DNA of 64,000 nucleotides, from assembly GCF_001730305.1 (NCBI RefSeq), contig NZ_MIJY01000012.1, forward strand, positions 62,001 through 126,000, given 5' to 3'. Source of the DNA: Enterococcus termitis (GTDB taxonomy: Bacteria > Bacillota > Bacilli > Lactobacillales > Enterococcaceae). Positions 9,364-17,736 of this stretch are shown here, in pieces. Below the pieces are notes generated by a model that was not told the origin of the DNA, did not search any database, and was given only the letters and a program-made list of their open reading frames with translations. Every line of letters begins with the position of its first letter. Within the stretch, counting starts at the first letter, position 1. Both the position numbers and the translations under genes were made by a program.

Positions 9364-9960
9364 CTATTCCTCCTTGGCTTTCTTTAAAAATTCGCTGATT
9401 TTCGCTAGATCTTTTATGCCATTTGTTTCAACACCACTAGAAACATCTACCGCATACGGGGAAAAAGTTGCTCTTGCTTCTTGTACATTTTCACTCGTTA
9501 AACCACCAGCGATAAAGATCTTTTTATTTTTTAACTTGCTGATATTTAATTGTTGCCAATCAAACGGTTTGCCATTTCCTCCAATGAATTTCTGGGGAAG
9601 TGCATCAAATAACAAATATTCTGCCGTTGTTTCTTTCATCATTTTCTCCTGTTCGTAGCTTCCTACAGGAATTGCTTGAATCACTGGAACTGAGTAGCTC
9701 CTAGTTACTAGCTTTCCGTGGATTTGAATCATATCTAGCCCAGCTTCTCGAATAGCTGTTTCTGCCTCTTGATTACTTGGCGTAACGAACACACCGACTT
9801 TTTTGACGTTTTTCGGAACCTCTTTTGTGATTTCCTTGACCTTTTCTGGACGAATCGCTCGTTTACTTTCGGCAAATACAAAACCAAGATAATCTGCACC
9901 TTTTTTTACCGCTGTATCTACCTGTTCTCTTGTGGTCAATCCGCATATTTTTACTTTCAT
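9364..9960 (-). CDS. trpF: Phosphoribosylanthranilate isomerase
   Basis: A 198-residue TIM-barrel isomerase that converts phosphoribosylanthranilate to CdRP. The catalytic Cys6 lies in KICGLT, and the acid is in the DVSSGVE motif near residue 171 that also binds phosphate. It is a separate gene, not fused to trpC as in enterics. It overlaps trpC by four bases. Confidence 0.94.
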   Translation of the reverse strand: MKVKICGLTTREQVDTAVKKGADYLGFVFAESKRAIRPEKVKEITKEVPKNVKKVGVFVTPSNQEAETAIREAGLDMIQIHGKLVTRSYSVPVIQAIPVGSYEQEKMMKETTAEYLLFDALPQKFIGGNGKPFDWQQLNISKLKNKKIFIAGGLTSENVQEARATFSPYAVDVSSGVETNGIKDLAKISEFLKKAKEE

Positions 9961-10715
9961 CGTGAAACCTGCAATTCTTTAACCTTGTCCATAGGTTCTG
10001 TTTGCCTCATCAGTCCTTCACCGACTAAAATCGCCTGATACTTATCTTTCACCTGTTCAACTTGCGTCGCATCTGAAAAACCTGACTCACTGATATAAAC
10101 AGCATCTGTGCGTTGTTTTTCTCCTAGTAATTGACTAACGTTTAGTGAAACATCAAATGTTTTTAAATTGCGGTTGTTCACACCAATTAGTGATGCACCC
10201 AGCTCTTCCGCAATCGTTTGTTCCTGTTCGTCATGCACTTCAACCAGCACCTCTAAGCCTAATGTTCTTGCTTGTTCATAAAGCTTTTTTAACCTTGAAC
10301 GAGATAACGCTGAAACAATCAGTAAAACAATCGTTGCACCTGCATTTCTCGCTCGGATCAGTTGTTTTTCATCGATGATAAAATCCTTACACAAAACAGG
10401 AATACTCACTTCTGCCGCTACTTGACGTAAATCTTCGATCGAGCCTTTAAAAAAGGTTGGATCCGTCAACACCGATATCGCTGTAACACCAGCTTTCTCA
10501 TAAGCTTTTGCTTGTTCAATAACATTGACAGATAAGTTGATTGCTCCTTTTGACGGAGAAGCACGTTTCACTTCTCCGATAATATGTATTTTTTCAGGAT
10601 TTTTCTTCACCCGTTCATAAAAAGAGGTTGTCTGTCGTAGTGGCTGTAATTTCTCTAAGGGCATTTTTTGTATTTCTTGTTTCTTTTCTGTAATGATTTT
10701 TTCTAAGAAATCCAT
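9957..10715 (-). CDS. trpC: Indole-3-glycerol-phosphate synthase
   Basis: A 252-residue TIM-barrel enzyme that decarboxylates and closes CdRP to indole-3-glycerol phosphate. Visible motifs are GEVKRASPSKG near residue 47 (catalytic lysine and phosphate site), VLCKDFIID near 107 and IGVNNRNLKTF near 177. Its start codon shares a base with the trpD stop, consistent with coupled translation. Confidence 0.95.
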   Translation of the reverse strand: MDFLEKIITEKKQEIQKMPLEKLQPLRQTTSFYERVKKNPEKIHIIGEVKRASPSKGAINLSVNVIEQAKAYEKAGVTAISVLTDPTFFKGSIEDLRQVAAEVSIPVLCKDFIIDEKQLIRARNAGATIVLLIVSALSRSRLKKLYEQARTLGLEVLVEVHDEQEQTIAEELGASLIGVNNRNLKTFDVSLNVSQLLGEKQRTDAVYISESGFSDATQVEQVKDKYQAILVGEGLMRQTEPMDKVKELQVSR

Positions 10716-11728
10716 TATGCCACCTCCCTTTGCGCTTGGATCAATTGCTGCAGTTTATCGAAAGCCGCACCACAGGAAATACATTCTCGTGCTAAAATAA
10801 TCCCCTCCTGAATGCTCTTCACCTTCCCATTACTGAAAAAACCTAATCCAGCATTTAGCAACACAGTGTCTAAATAAGGACTCGTCTGGTTCCTTAAAAT
10901 TGAAAGTAGAATTTCCGTATTCTGCTCTGCATTTCCGCCACGAATCGCTTCTATCGGCAATCGAGCAAAGCCAACCTCTTCGGGACAAAGCTCATGCATC
11001 GTTATTTGTCCCTTTTCCAACAAAGCAAAATGCGTCGTTCCCGCTAGTGAAGCCTCATCCATACCGCCAGCTCCATTGACGACCACTGCTCGTTTTCGAC
11101 CTAGCTCTCCAAGTGTCTTTGCTGTTTCTTTTACTAAATCACGACGATACGTGCCCATAAGCTGAGACCCCAACGAAACAGGATTCGTCAACGGTCCAAT
11201 CAAATTTAAGATCGTCGGTGTTCCCAGTTCTTTACGAACACTCATTACATAGCTCATTTTAGGATGCATATGGGGTGCAAAAAGAAAAGCTAAGCCAACC
11301 TCATTAAGCAAGATACTTAATTTCTCTGGTGAAAGGGTCAAATCAAGTCCTAAACATTCAAAAATATCTGCACTGCCGGATTTACTGGAAATACTGCGAT
11401 TACCATGCTTGGCTACGGTGACACCGCCGGCAGCTAAAACGAACGCTGCAGTCGTACTGATATTGAAACTTCCTGATTGGTCTCCACCAGTTCCGCAATT
11501 ATCCATGATATTTTCTTTTTCACAGGAGATCGTAATTGCCTTTTTCTGAATCGTCTCCGCAATTCCCGCCATTTCTTCTGCTGTCTCACCTTTGCATTTC
11601 AACGCTGTCAAAAAAGCAGCTATTTGGCTATCGGTCAATTCCCCTTCAAACATTTTCTCTGCAATTTGCTGTGCTTCTCTTCGTGTTAAATGTTCACGCC
11701 CAAAAACTTTCTCAAATAATTGTTTCAT
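10715..11728 (-). CDS. trpD: Anthranilate phosphoribosyltransferase
   Basis: A 337-residue enzyme that transfers the phosphoribosyl group of PRPP to anthranilate. GTGGD (79-83) and KHGNR (107-111) are the family's substrate-binding motifs. I use the ATG at 11728, eight bases after GGAGG, rather than the GTG five codons earlier. The start lies 17 bases inside trpG, so translation is probably coupled. It is unfused to trpG, as in bacilli. Confidence 0.95.
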   Translation of the reverse strand: MKQLFEKVFGREHLTRREAQQIAEKMFEGELTDSQIAAFLTALKCKGETAEEMAGIAETIQKKAITISCEKENIMDNCGTGGDQSGSFNISTTAAFVLAAGGVTVAKHGNRSISSKSGSADIFECLGLDLTLSPEKLSILLNEVGLAFLFAPHMHPKMSYVMSVRKELGTPTILNLIGPLTNPVSLGSQLMGTYRRDLVKETAKTLGELGRKRAVVVNGAGGMDEASLAGTTHFALLEKGQITMHELCPEEVGFARLPIEAIRGGNAEQNTEILLSILRNQTSPYLDTVLLNAGLGFFSNGKVKSIQEGIILARECISCGAAFDKLQQLIQAQREVA

Positions 11729-12305
11729 TATCTGCACCTCCACTAATTTGAATGAAATTTTGAATCAGCTGTTTCCCTTCTGTCGTACCAATCGACTCTG
11801 GATGAAACTGCAAACCAAAAATCGGATATTGTTGATGCTCGATTGCCATGATTTCCTGATCATCTTCAGCTATTGCTGACACTGTAAACTCTTTTGAAAG
11901 AGTATTTCGATCGATCACAAGTGAGTGATAACGCATCACAGAAATGCTTGTTGTGTTGCCTTTAAACAGCCGATTGTTTGCTTGTATGTGTACCTTAGAC
12001 TGTTTGCCATGACGAATTTTCTTAGCAGAAACCACTTCAGCCCCAAAGAATTCACCAATTGTTTGATGCCCTAAACAAATCCCCAAGAATGGTTTCTCGC
12101 GATACAAAGTTTGAATCACTTGTTTTACCTTCCCAGTTTCTGCTGGTGTTCCAGGACCCGGAGAAATAACGATTGCTGATGCTTGTTTCGCTACTTGAAG
12201 CATCTGTGGGTCATCATTTCTGCGGATAACAATCTCCTGTGAGTTACCGAGTAAATGAGCTAAATTATACGTAAATGAATCATAGTTATCGATCAATAAA
12301 ATCAT
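11712..12305 (-). CDS. trpG: Anthranilate synthase glutamine amidotransferase subunit
   Basis: A 197-residue class I amidotransferase that supplies ammonia to TrpE. The catalytic triad is Cys77 (GICLGHQ), His168 and Glu170 (FHPES). In some Gram-positive bacteria this subunit is shared with 4-amino-4-deoxychorismate synthase (PabA function). No pab genes are in the window, so dual use is only possible. It overlaps trpE by four bases. Confidence 0.94.
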   Translation of the reverse strand: MILLIDNYDSFTYNLAHLLGNSQEIVIRRNDDPQMLQVAKQASAIVISPGPGTPAETGKVKQVIQTLYREKPFLGICLGHQTIGEFFGAEVVSAKKIRHGKQSKVHIQANNRLFKGNTTSISVMRYHSLVIDRNTLSKEFTVSAIAEDDQEIMAIEHQQYPIFGLQFHPESIGTTEGKQLIQNFIQISGGADNETII

Positions 12306-13666
12306 TGGTCTACCTCCAAAAGTGCTTTGGCTTTTTGCAACGTTTCTTCATATTCTTTTGTTGGATCAGAGTCATAAACGATTCCTGCACCTGCTTGGAC
12401 ATACGCGTAGTTTTTATGGATCACCATTGTACGAATCGCAATTGCAAAGTCTGCCTGATCGTTTTTCGATAAATACCCAACTGCGCCAGCATATATATTT
12501 CTTTTGACCGGCTCAAACTCATAGATCCGCTGCATCGCTCGAATTTTTGGCGCTCCGCTAACAGTTCCAGCAGGCAGCGTCGCTTTCAGCGCATCCATGG
12601 CAGACAGCCCGTGCTTTAACTTACCTGTGACTACTGAGACAATATGCATCACAAAACGATACTTTTCTATGGTCATATACACAGGCACTTCTACCGAACC
12701 GATTTCACTTACTTTTCCTACATCGTTTCGACCAAGATCTATTAACATCAAATGTTCTGCCCGCTCTTTTTCGTCATGGATCAGTTCATTTGCCAAAGCA
12801 ACATCTTGTTCGGCAGTCATTCCCCGTTTTCTTGTTCCAGCAATCGGGTTGGTCGTAACGATGCCCTCTTTGACACTAACTAAGCTTTCTGGTGAAGAGC
12901 CAATGACATAGGTCTCTCCAAAATCTAAAAAGTAAAGATAAGTGGACGGATTTGTCACTCGTAGTCGGCGGTAATAATCAAACGGCTCTTCATTAAAACG
13001 GGCTGTCAAACGTTGTGAAGGAACCATTTGAAATAAATCTCCCTGCTTGATGTACTCTTTGACTTTACTTACAACCTGTTCAAAATCAGGCTTCGTAAAA
13101 TTGCTTTGATAATCCAGCGTTTTTAAGTGAATTGCTTTTTGTTCTTCAGAATTGGGCGTTTGCAATTCTTTGATTTTTTGTTGGATCGCTTTTTCTAATT
13201 CGAGTGTCGTTCGTTTAGAATAGCTGTCTGCTTCAACGAGAAAAATTTTTTCTCCTACATGGTCAAAAACTAAATAGGAATCAAACAGATAAAAGTGAAT
13301 ATCCGGCACCTTCAGTTCATCAAACGGTATTTGTCCCAAATCTTCATAACACGCGATCACATCATACCCCACATAGCCGATCGCACCACCTTGAAAAGGA
13401 AGTTCCGTTTTTATTTCTTCCTGTTTCAAAACATACTTCTCAATTTCTTTTAAAGGATCATCCGTTGCAATCGTCTGTCCGTCAACGGTTAGCTCTTTTC
13501 CTGTATAGGTAATTTCAGCGACGGCATCCCAAGCAATGATCGAGTATCTGCCTTTACTTTTATCTCTGGGAATGCTTTCCAGAAGACACTTATTTTTCCC
13601 TTTGATTCTTAAAAATGCGGATATTGCTGTTAAATAGTCTGCGGATATCTCTTTGATCACTTGCAT
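12302..13666 (-). CDS. trpE: Anthranilate synthase component I
   Basis: A 454-residue chorismate-utilising enzyme that makes anthranilate, the committed step to tryptophan. LLES at residues 28-31 is the element that binds tryptophan for feedback inhibition. GSSPESLV, NPIAGTRKRG and LIDLGRNDVG near the middle and PAGTVSGAPKIRAM towards the end are chorismate-binding signatures. The ATG at 13666 follows AGAGGG; the 40-codon upstream extension is the T-box terminator and must be untranslated. It is first gene of the operon. Confidence 0.95.
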   Translation of the reverse strand: MQVIKEISADYLTAISAFLRIKGKNKCLLESIPRDKSKGRYSIIAWDAVAEITYTGKELTVDGQTIATDDPLKEIEKYVLKQEEIKTELPFQGGAIGYVGYDVIACYEDLGQIPFDELKVPDIHFYLFDSYLVFDHVGEKIFLVEADSYSKRTTLELEKAIQQKIKELQTPNSEEQKAIHLKTLDYQSNFTKPDFEQVVSKVKEYIKQGDLFQMVPSQRLTARFNEEPFDYYRRLRVTNPSTYLYFLDFGETYVIGSSPESLVSVKEGIVTTNPIAGTRKRGMTAEQDVALANELIHDEKERAEHLMLIDLGRNDVGKVSEIGSVEVPVYMTIEKYRFVMHIVSVVTGKLKHGLSAMDALKATLPAGTVSGAPKIRAMQRIYEFEPVKRNIYAGAVGYLSKNDQADFAIAIRTMVIHKNYAYVQAGAGIVYDSDPTKEYEETLQKAKALLEVDQ

Positions 13667-13699
13667 GGATTTCCCTCTTTTCTGATTTTTTTCGATAAA

Positions 13700-13880
13700 A
13701 CAAAAAGCCCTCACAAAACAAACATCGGTCTGTTTTGTGAGGGCGAATAGTATTATCCACGGTACCACCTCAATGAAAAGAATCATTTTTTCAAAAGTAA
13801 ACGAAGGTTACTTCTCTCTTGTCGGACACCAAGTATTGTACATCATCGAATCACGTTGTTGTTCATGATTTACAATAAAA
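13700..13880 (-). promoter_or_regulatory. Second, short T-box module directly upstream of trpE
   Basis: The minus strand holds the T-box core GAGGTGGTACC (13761-13771), a stem III-like AAGTAA/TTTACTT hairpin and a strong terminator (13707-13744, 14-bp stem, then T-rich). Only about 115 nt lie between the preceding terminator and this core, and I cannot find a normal stem I with specifier. Part of that space matches a dispersed repeat also seen at 17281-17345. It may be a degenerate or stem I-less T-box, or act only as a second terminator. Confidence 0.65.
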
Positions 13881-14140
13881 TAAGCCCCCAAACCACATAA
13901 AATCTGTGGTTTGAGGGCGATAAATTCACGGTGCCACCTCAAGTTTGAAAGAAATTCTTTCCTCTTATCAGTCGTCTATCAACGACCTTACTCTGTAACG
14001 GGAGTTCCCGAAAATGCCTACTGCTATTCAACATTTTGCTCGAAAGTCCATTCGCAACCCATCCCTTGCTGATTCTCACCGCCATCAGCTCTCTGAAAAG
14101 TTCCAGTGTTGTTACTCCTCTTTCTCAAAGCTTTGTTATT
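13881..14140 (-). promoter_or_regulatory. Tryptophan T-box riboswitch of the trp operon
   Basis: A full T-box on the minus strand. Stem I contains GAA-TGG-A, giving a UGG (Trp) specifier at 14048-14050. It is followed by the core AGGTGGCACC (13931-13940) and a terminator (13884-13918, GCCCTCAAACCACA against TGTGGTTTGGGGGC). Uncharged tRNA-Trp should favour the antiterminator and let RNA polymerase continue. Confidence 0.88.
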
Positions 14141-14147
14141 GAGGATA

Positions 14148-14176
14148 ATCATATTAGAAAATTCTAATATTGTCAA
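14148..14176 (-). promoter_or_regulatory. trp operon promoter with inverted repeat filling the spacer
   Basis: TTGACA (14171-14176), 17 bases and TATGAT (14148-14153) make a near-consensus promoter. The sequence 14151-14170 is an inverted repeat, ATATTAGAA / TTCTAATAT with a two-base centre, so a dimeric regulator could bind exactly between the -35 and -10 boxes. Symmetry from AT-richness alone cannot be excluded. Confidence 0.7.
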
Positions 14177-14206
14177 CTATTTTTTGTATAAACTTTTAAT
14201 GCTCAT

Positions 14207-15442
14207 TTACTTTTTTTGAAACTTCGCATTTTCTTTGATGATTTCAACGATTGTTTTAGCCGCTTTTTCCATTGCTTCTAACGTAATAAACTCGTACTGA
14301 CCATGGAAGTTTTCCCCACCTGTAAATAAATTTGGTGTAGGAATGCCCATAAAGGAGATTTTCGATCCATCCGTCCCTCCACGGAAGGGCTGAATATCTG
14401 GTTCGATGTCTAAGTTTTTCATTGCCGTAACGGCCAACTCAACAGGCGTTAAATCTTTTTCGATAACTTCTTTCATGTTGTAGTACTGGTCTGTAAATGT
14501 AATCGTCAATCTTTCCTTATCAAAGGATGCATTCAAGTCTTGCACGTGTTCAAGGAGTCTTTGTTTGCGTTGATTAAATAATGCTTTATCATGGTCACGA
14601 ATAATGTAGGTCAACTCCGCATAATCTAAACTGCCGTTGAATTTTGTCAGCAAATAAAAGCCTTCATGTCCGCGTGTTTTTTCTGGAACCTCTTCTTTTG
14701 GCAATAAAGCATCCAATTGTTCGCCGACTTTGATCGCATTGACCATTGTGCCATAAGCCGTTCCCGGATGGACACTTGTTCCTTCGATCGTAATAATCGC
14801 TTGTGCGGCGTTGAAGGTTTCATATTCAAAACAACCCACTCGACCACTATCCACAGTATACGCAAAAGCTGCTGGAAAGTTTTCTGCATCGAAACGATCC
14901 GCACCACGACCAATTTCTTCATCTGGTCCAAATGCAAGCAGCACTTTTCCATGAGGAATTTCTGGATGAGCAAGTAAATAGTCAACTGCATCTAAAATCT
15001 CTACAATTCCTGCTTTATCATCTGCTCCCAACAAGGTCGTACCATCTGTGGTGATCAAGGTTTCACCAATGTAGTCTTTTAGATTAGGGAATTCCTCGAT
15101 CTCCATAATAATTTGCTGCGCTTCGTTCAGCACAACCGACTGTCCATCATACTGTTCAAATACCTTTGGCTGGATTTTTTCTGCGTTATAATCTGCTGTA
15201 TCCAAATGTGCGATAAAACCGATCGCAGGTACATCCTCCGTCGTTGTTGCTGGTAAGACAGCTGTTAGAAAGCCATTTTTTTTATTGTAATAAATATCAG
15301 AAAGCCCCATCTCGATTAGCTCTTTTTCAATGATGTGCGCCAATTCAACTTGCCCTTGTGTTGTTGGTACAGTTTGACTAGCTGCATCCGAGCGTGTATT
15401 GACTTTTACATAGCGAATAAATCGGTCTAATAAATTATCCAT
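14207..15442 (-). CDS. pepT: Peptidase T (tripeptide aminopeptidase)
   Basis: A 411-residue M20 zinc peptidase that releases the N-terminal residue of tripeptides in the cytoplasm. FIAHLDTAD near residue 77 holds metal ligand His79, TLLGADDKAG near 135 the bridging Asp, and GPDEEIGRG near 172 the catalytic Glu. Length matches PepT (about 410). It lies 22 bases below an oligopeptide-binding lipoprotein gene and should be expressed from its T-box promoter, so peptide uptake and hydrolysis appear co-regulated. The start lies behind TTAGGAGCAAAAG. Confidence 0.95.
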   Translation of the reverse strand: MDNLLDRFIRYVKVNTRSDAASQTVPTTQGQVELAHIIEKELIEMGLSDIYYNKKNGFLTAVLPATTTEDVPAIGFIAHLDTADYNAEKIQPKVFEQYDGQSVVLNEAQQIIMEIEEFPNLKDYIGETLITTDGTTLLGADDKAGIVEILDAVDYLLAHPEIPHGKVLLAFGPDEEIGRGADRFDAENFPAAFAYTVDSGRVGCFEYETFNAAQAIITIEGTSVHPGTAYGTMVNAIKVGEQLDALLPKEEVPEKTRGHEGFYLLTKFNGSLDYAELTYIIRDHDKALFNQRKQRLLEHVQDLNASFDKERLTITFTDQYYNMKEVIEKDLTPVELAVTAMKNLDIEPDIQPFRGGTDGSKISFMGIPTPNLFTGGENFHGQYEFITLEAMEKAAKTIVEIIKENAKFQKK

Positions 15443-15464
15443 TCTTTTGCTCCTAACCGTTAAA

Positions 15465-17111
15465 CTAATCTTCTAAAAATGCCGTTCTAAGATTGAAATA
15501 ATCTCCGTACAAATGATAACTGATGCCTTTGATTTTTGGATTGATCAAGTAATTTGATGCACTTTGATACAACGGAACTTGTGCAGCATCTTGATCAAGC
15601 AGAATATCTTCCGCTTTTTTGTAGTCATCAAACTGTTTTTCCGGATCATTCGCATGAATCGTTTTTGCATCTGTTACTAATTTGTCGTAATCTTTATTTT
15701 CATATCCGCCATAATTGTAGGCAGATGTGCCATCATATAAGTTAAAATACGAATCTAAATCACTGCTGCCAGCGATCCAAGCAGATAAAGATAGTTCATA
15801 TTTTTTATTTTTTCTAGATTCAAGTACGTTGTTCTTAGGCTGTGCGTTGATCGTGATTTCCAAGCCTTTTAAATTTTCCTGCAATTGACTTTGCACATAT
15901 TCAGAGAGTTTTTTCCCATTGTCATCATCAGAAACCAGCACAGATAATTTTACTTTATCGCCTAAATCAGCCTGAGCTTTTTTCCATTCTTCCTGCGCTT
16001 TTTCTACGTCATACTCTAAATGATCTCCACTAAACTCCCTGAAATCCTCTGATGTATCCGGATTTTTATATAGATTTCTTGGAATCAAGCCGTTCAATGG
16101 TTTTGAACCATCATTTAACACACTTTTTGCCAAAGCATCTTTATCGATTGCTTGAGCAATGGCTTTGCGTAAATGAACGTTGGCTGGCGCTGTTCCTTCT
16201 TGCTTATTGAAGTCTAAGAAGTAATTGGCTACATCAGAATGCGTCACATAGCCGGCATCATCTTGATATTGAGCAACATATTGTCCGCTAATACGAGCCA
16301 AATCCAATTCGCCTGATTGATATAAATTGATCCCAGTATTTTCTTCTTTGATTGTATTGACTTTGATTTCTTCTAATTTTACTTTATCTGCTTCATAGTA
16401 TTCTGGATTTTTCTTTAATGTCCATGTGTCTGAAGAAGCATCCCAATCCGTTAAAATAAATGGTCCACTGTAAATCAAATGATCACTATCTTGTGCGTAT
16501 TCTTTTCCTTGTTTTTCAACATATTCTTTATTTTGAGGCGCCAACCAGCCAATAGAAACAACAGTCAAAAATGAAGGTTGTGCTTGGTCTAATTCAACCA
16601 CAAATTCTTTGTCGCTTGGCGCAGAAATCCCCATCTCATCTACTGATTTTTCACCATTACGGATTTCTTTGCTGTTTTTGACGTTATCCAAAAGATAGGC
16701 ATTTGGACCAATCGTTTCTGGTGTGACTAATTTTTTCCATGAGTAAAGAAAATCTTGTGCTGTGATCGGCTCTCCGTTACTCCATTTAATATCGTCTTTC
16801 AGAGTAAATTTATACGTCAACCCATCATCGCTGATAGCCACTTTTTCGGCTAATCCTGGAATCGGCGTGCTATCATCTTCAAAACGATACAAGCCTTCAA
16901 ATAAGTGCTGAACGATTGTAAAGGTATTTTTGTCCATTGTTTGCGTGGTATCAAGTGTAGACAATGGTGCGGGTGAACTGATTTCTATTTTTTGGCTAGT
17001 TGCCAATCCTTCTGTTTCGGTTTTGGTTGTTTCTTTTTTATCATTGCCTCCACATGCGGCTAATAGTAAGCCTGTTAATACAGCACTTACAACGAATAAC
17101 TTTTTCTTCAT
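15465..17111 (-). CDS. Oligopeptide-binding lipoprotein (OppA/DppE family)
   Basis: A 548-residue extracellular solute-binding protein (SBP family 5). A signal peptide ends in the lipobox LLAAC with Cys20, and GLTYKFTLKDDIKWSNGEPI near residue 108 is a family signature. It should capture peptides for an Opp permease encoded elsewhere, perhaps oppDFBC at 48-51.6 kb. It has no permease genes of its own, which makes it an orphan receptor paired with pepT. A T-box leader about 250 bases upstream ties it to the charging level of one tRNA. A pheromone-binding role is possible but unsupported. Confidence 0.9.
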   Translation of the reverse strand: MKKKLFVVSAVLTGLLLAACGGNDKKETTKTETEGLATSQKIEISSPAPLSTLDTTQTMDKNTFTIVQHLFEGLYRFEDDSTPIPGLAEKVAISDDGLTYKFTLKDDIKWSNGEPITAQDFLYSWKKLVTPETIGPNAYLLDNVKNSKEIRNGEKSVDEMGISAPSDKEFVVELDQAQPSFLTVVSIGWLAPQNKEYVEKQGKEYAQDSDHLIYSGPFILTDWDASSDTWTLKKNPEYYEADKVKLEEIKVNTIKEENTGINLYQSGELDLARISGQYVAQYQDDAGYVTHSDVANYFLDFNKQEGTAPANVHLRKAIAQAIDKDALAKSVLNDGSKPLNGLIPRNLYKNPDTSEDFREFSGDHLEYDVEKAQEEWKKAQADLGDKVKLSVLVSDDDNGKKLSEYVQSQLQENLKGLEITINAQPKNNVLESRKNKKYELSLSAWIAGSSDLDSYFNLYDGTSAYNYGGYENKDYDKLVTDAKTIHANDPEKQFDDYKKAEDILLDQDAAQVPLYQSASNYLINPKIKGISYHLYGDYFNLRTAFLED

Positions 17112-17280
17112 TTTATTTCCCCCTAAATAGTTTCATACATTAGCTACTCCTACCATTTTGTGCGAACATTGAGCGTTGTATTCAGTATGATTGTTCCTAA
17201 TCTGACGAAGCCAATTGTCCTTCAATTCTTAGCGCTTTAGCTCTTAGAAATTGATGCGATCAAAACACAGTGTAGTGATT

Positions 17281-17345
17281 CGAGAGTTTGGTTACTTCGC
17301 TCCCGTTGGTCGCCAAGTACTGTTCATCATCTGCTCTGGCGAAGC
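17281..17345 (-). repeat. Dispersed repeat in the oppA leader
   Basis: This stretch aligns with 13808-13870 in the trp leader (shared GGTTACTTC, CCAAGTA, TGT.CATCATC). It shares the core TGATGAACAGTAC (minus strand) with repeats near 40650, 53700 and 53890. It lies between the T-box terminator and the coding sequence, so it is transcribed only after readthrough. Confidence 0.55.
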
Positions 17346-17369
17346 CAGTCGCAGCGATTCACAGCAAAA

Positions 17370-17637
17370 AGCCCTCATCCTTCAAAAAGGACGAGAGCTA
17401 TAAACTTTCGCGGTACCACCTTCATTGACTTAGAATTCTAAGTCCACTCTATCAGTACAATCATACTGAGGCGCTATAACAGGCGCACCTGAATTGGTCT
17501 TAACTTATTCAACCAATTTGCTCAAAGGCCATTTTCTTTTCCAGCGTCACTGTCTCTTTCCACCAGCCGAGACTCTCTTTAAGTTATCTGAAAAATACTT
17601 TCCTTATCTTCACATTTAATTTTAATAGATAATGTAT
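17370..17637 (-). promoter_or_regulatory. T-box riboswitch controlling oppA-pepT
   Basis: On the minus strand the T-box core AAGGTGGTACCGCG (about 17409-17422) is followed by a terminator (17371-17398, GCTCTCGTCC / GGATGAGGGC, then T5). The specifier region reads AGAAAATGGCCTTTGAGC. By spacing to GAGC and a following purine, ATG (Met, 17530-17532) fits best; TGG (Trp) one base on cannot be excluded. Confidence 0.85.
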
Positions 17638-17644
17638 TAAAAGG

Positions 17645-17674
17645 ATTGTAGCATAGAGAATGAGGTAGCGTCAA
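17645..17674 (-). promoter_or_regulatory. Promoter of the oppA-pepT T-box transcript
   Basis: TTGACG (17669-17674) and TACAAT (17645-17650) are separated by 18 bases on the minus strand, placing the start just upstream of the T-box stem I. Confidence 0.65.
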
Positions 17675-17736
17675 TATGCGTTAGCTAAAAACACTGATTT
17701 AGATCATAAACGTTTAGGATAGTGAATTTGATTTTA

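Noticed and set aside
12302-13786. Longer TrpE starting at 13786
   Set aside because: The extra 40 codons run through the second T-box terminator hairpin. The ATG at 13666 has its own ribosome site and fits the family N-terminus.
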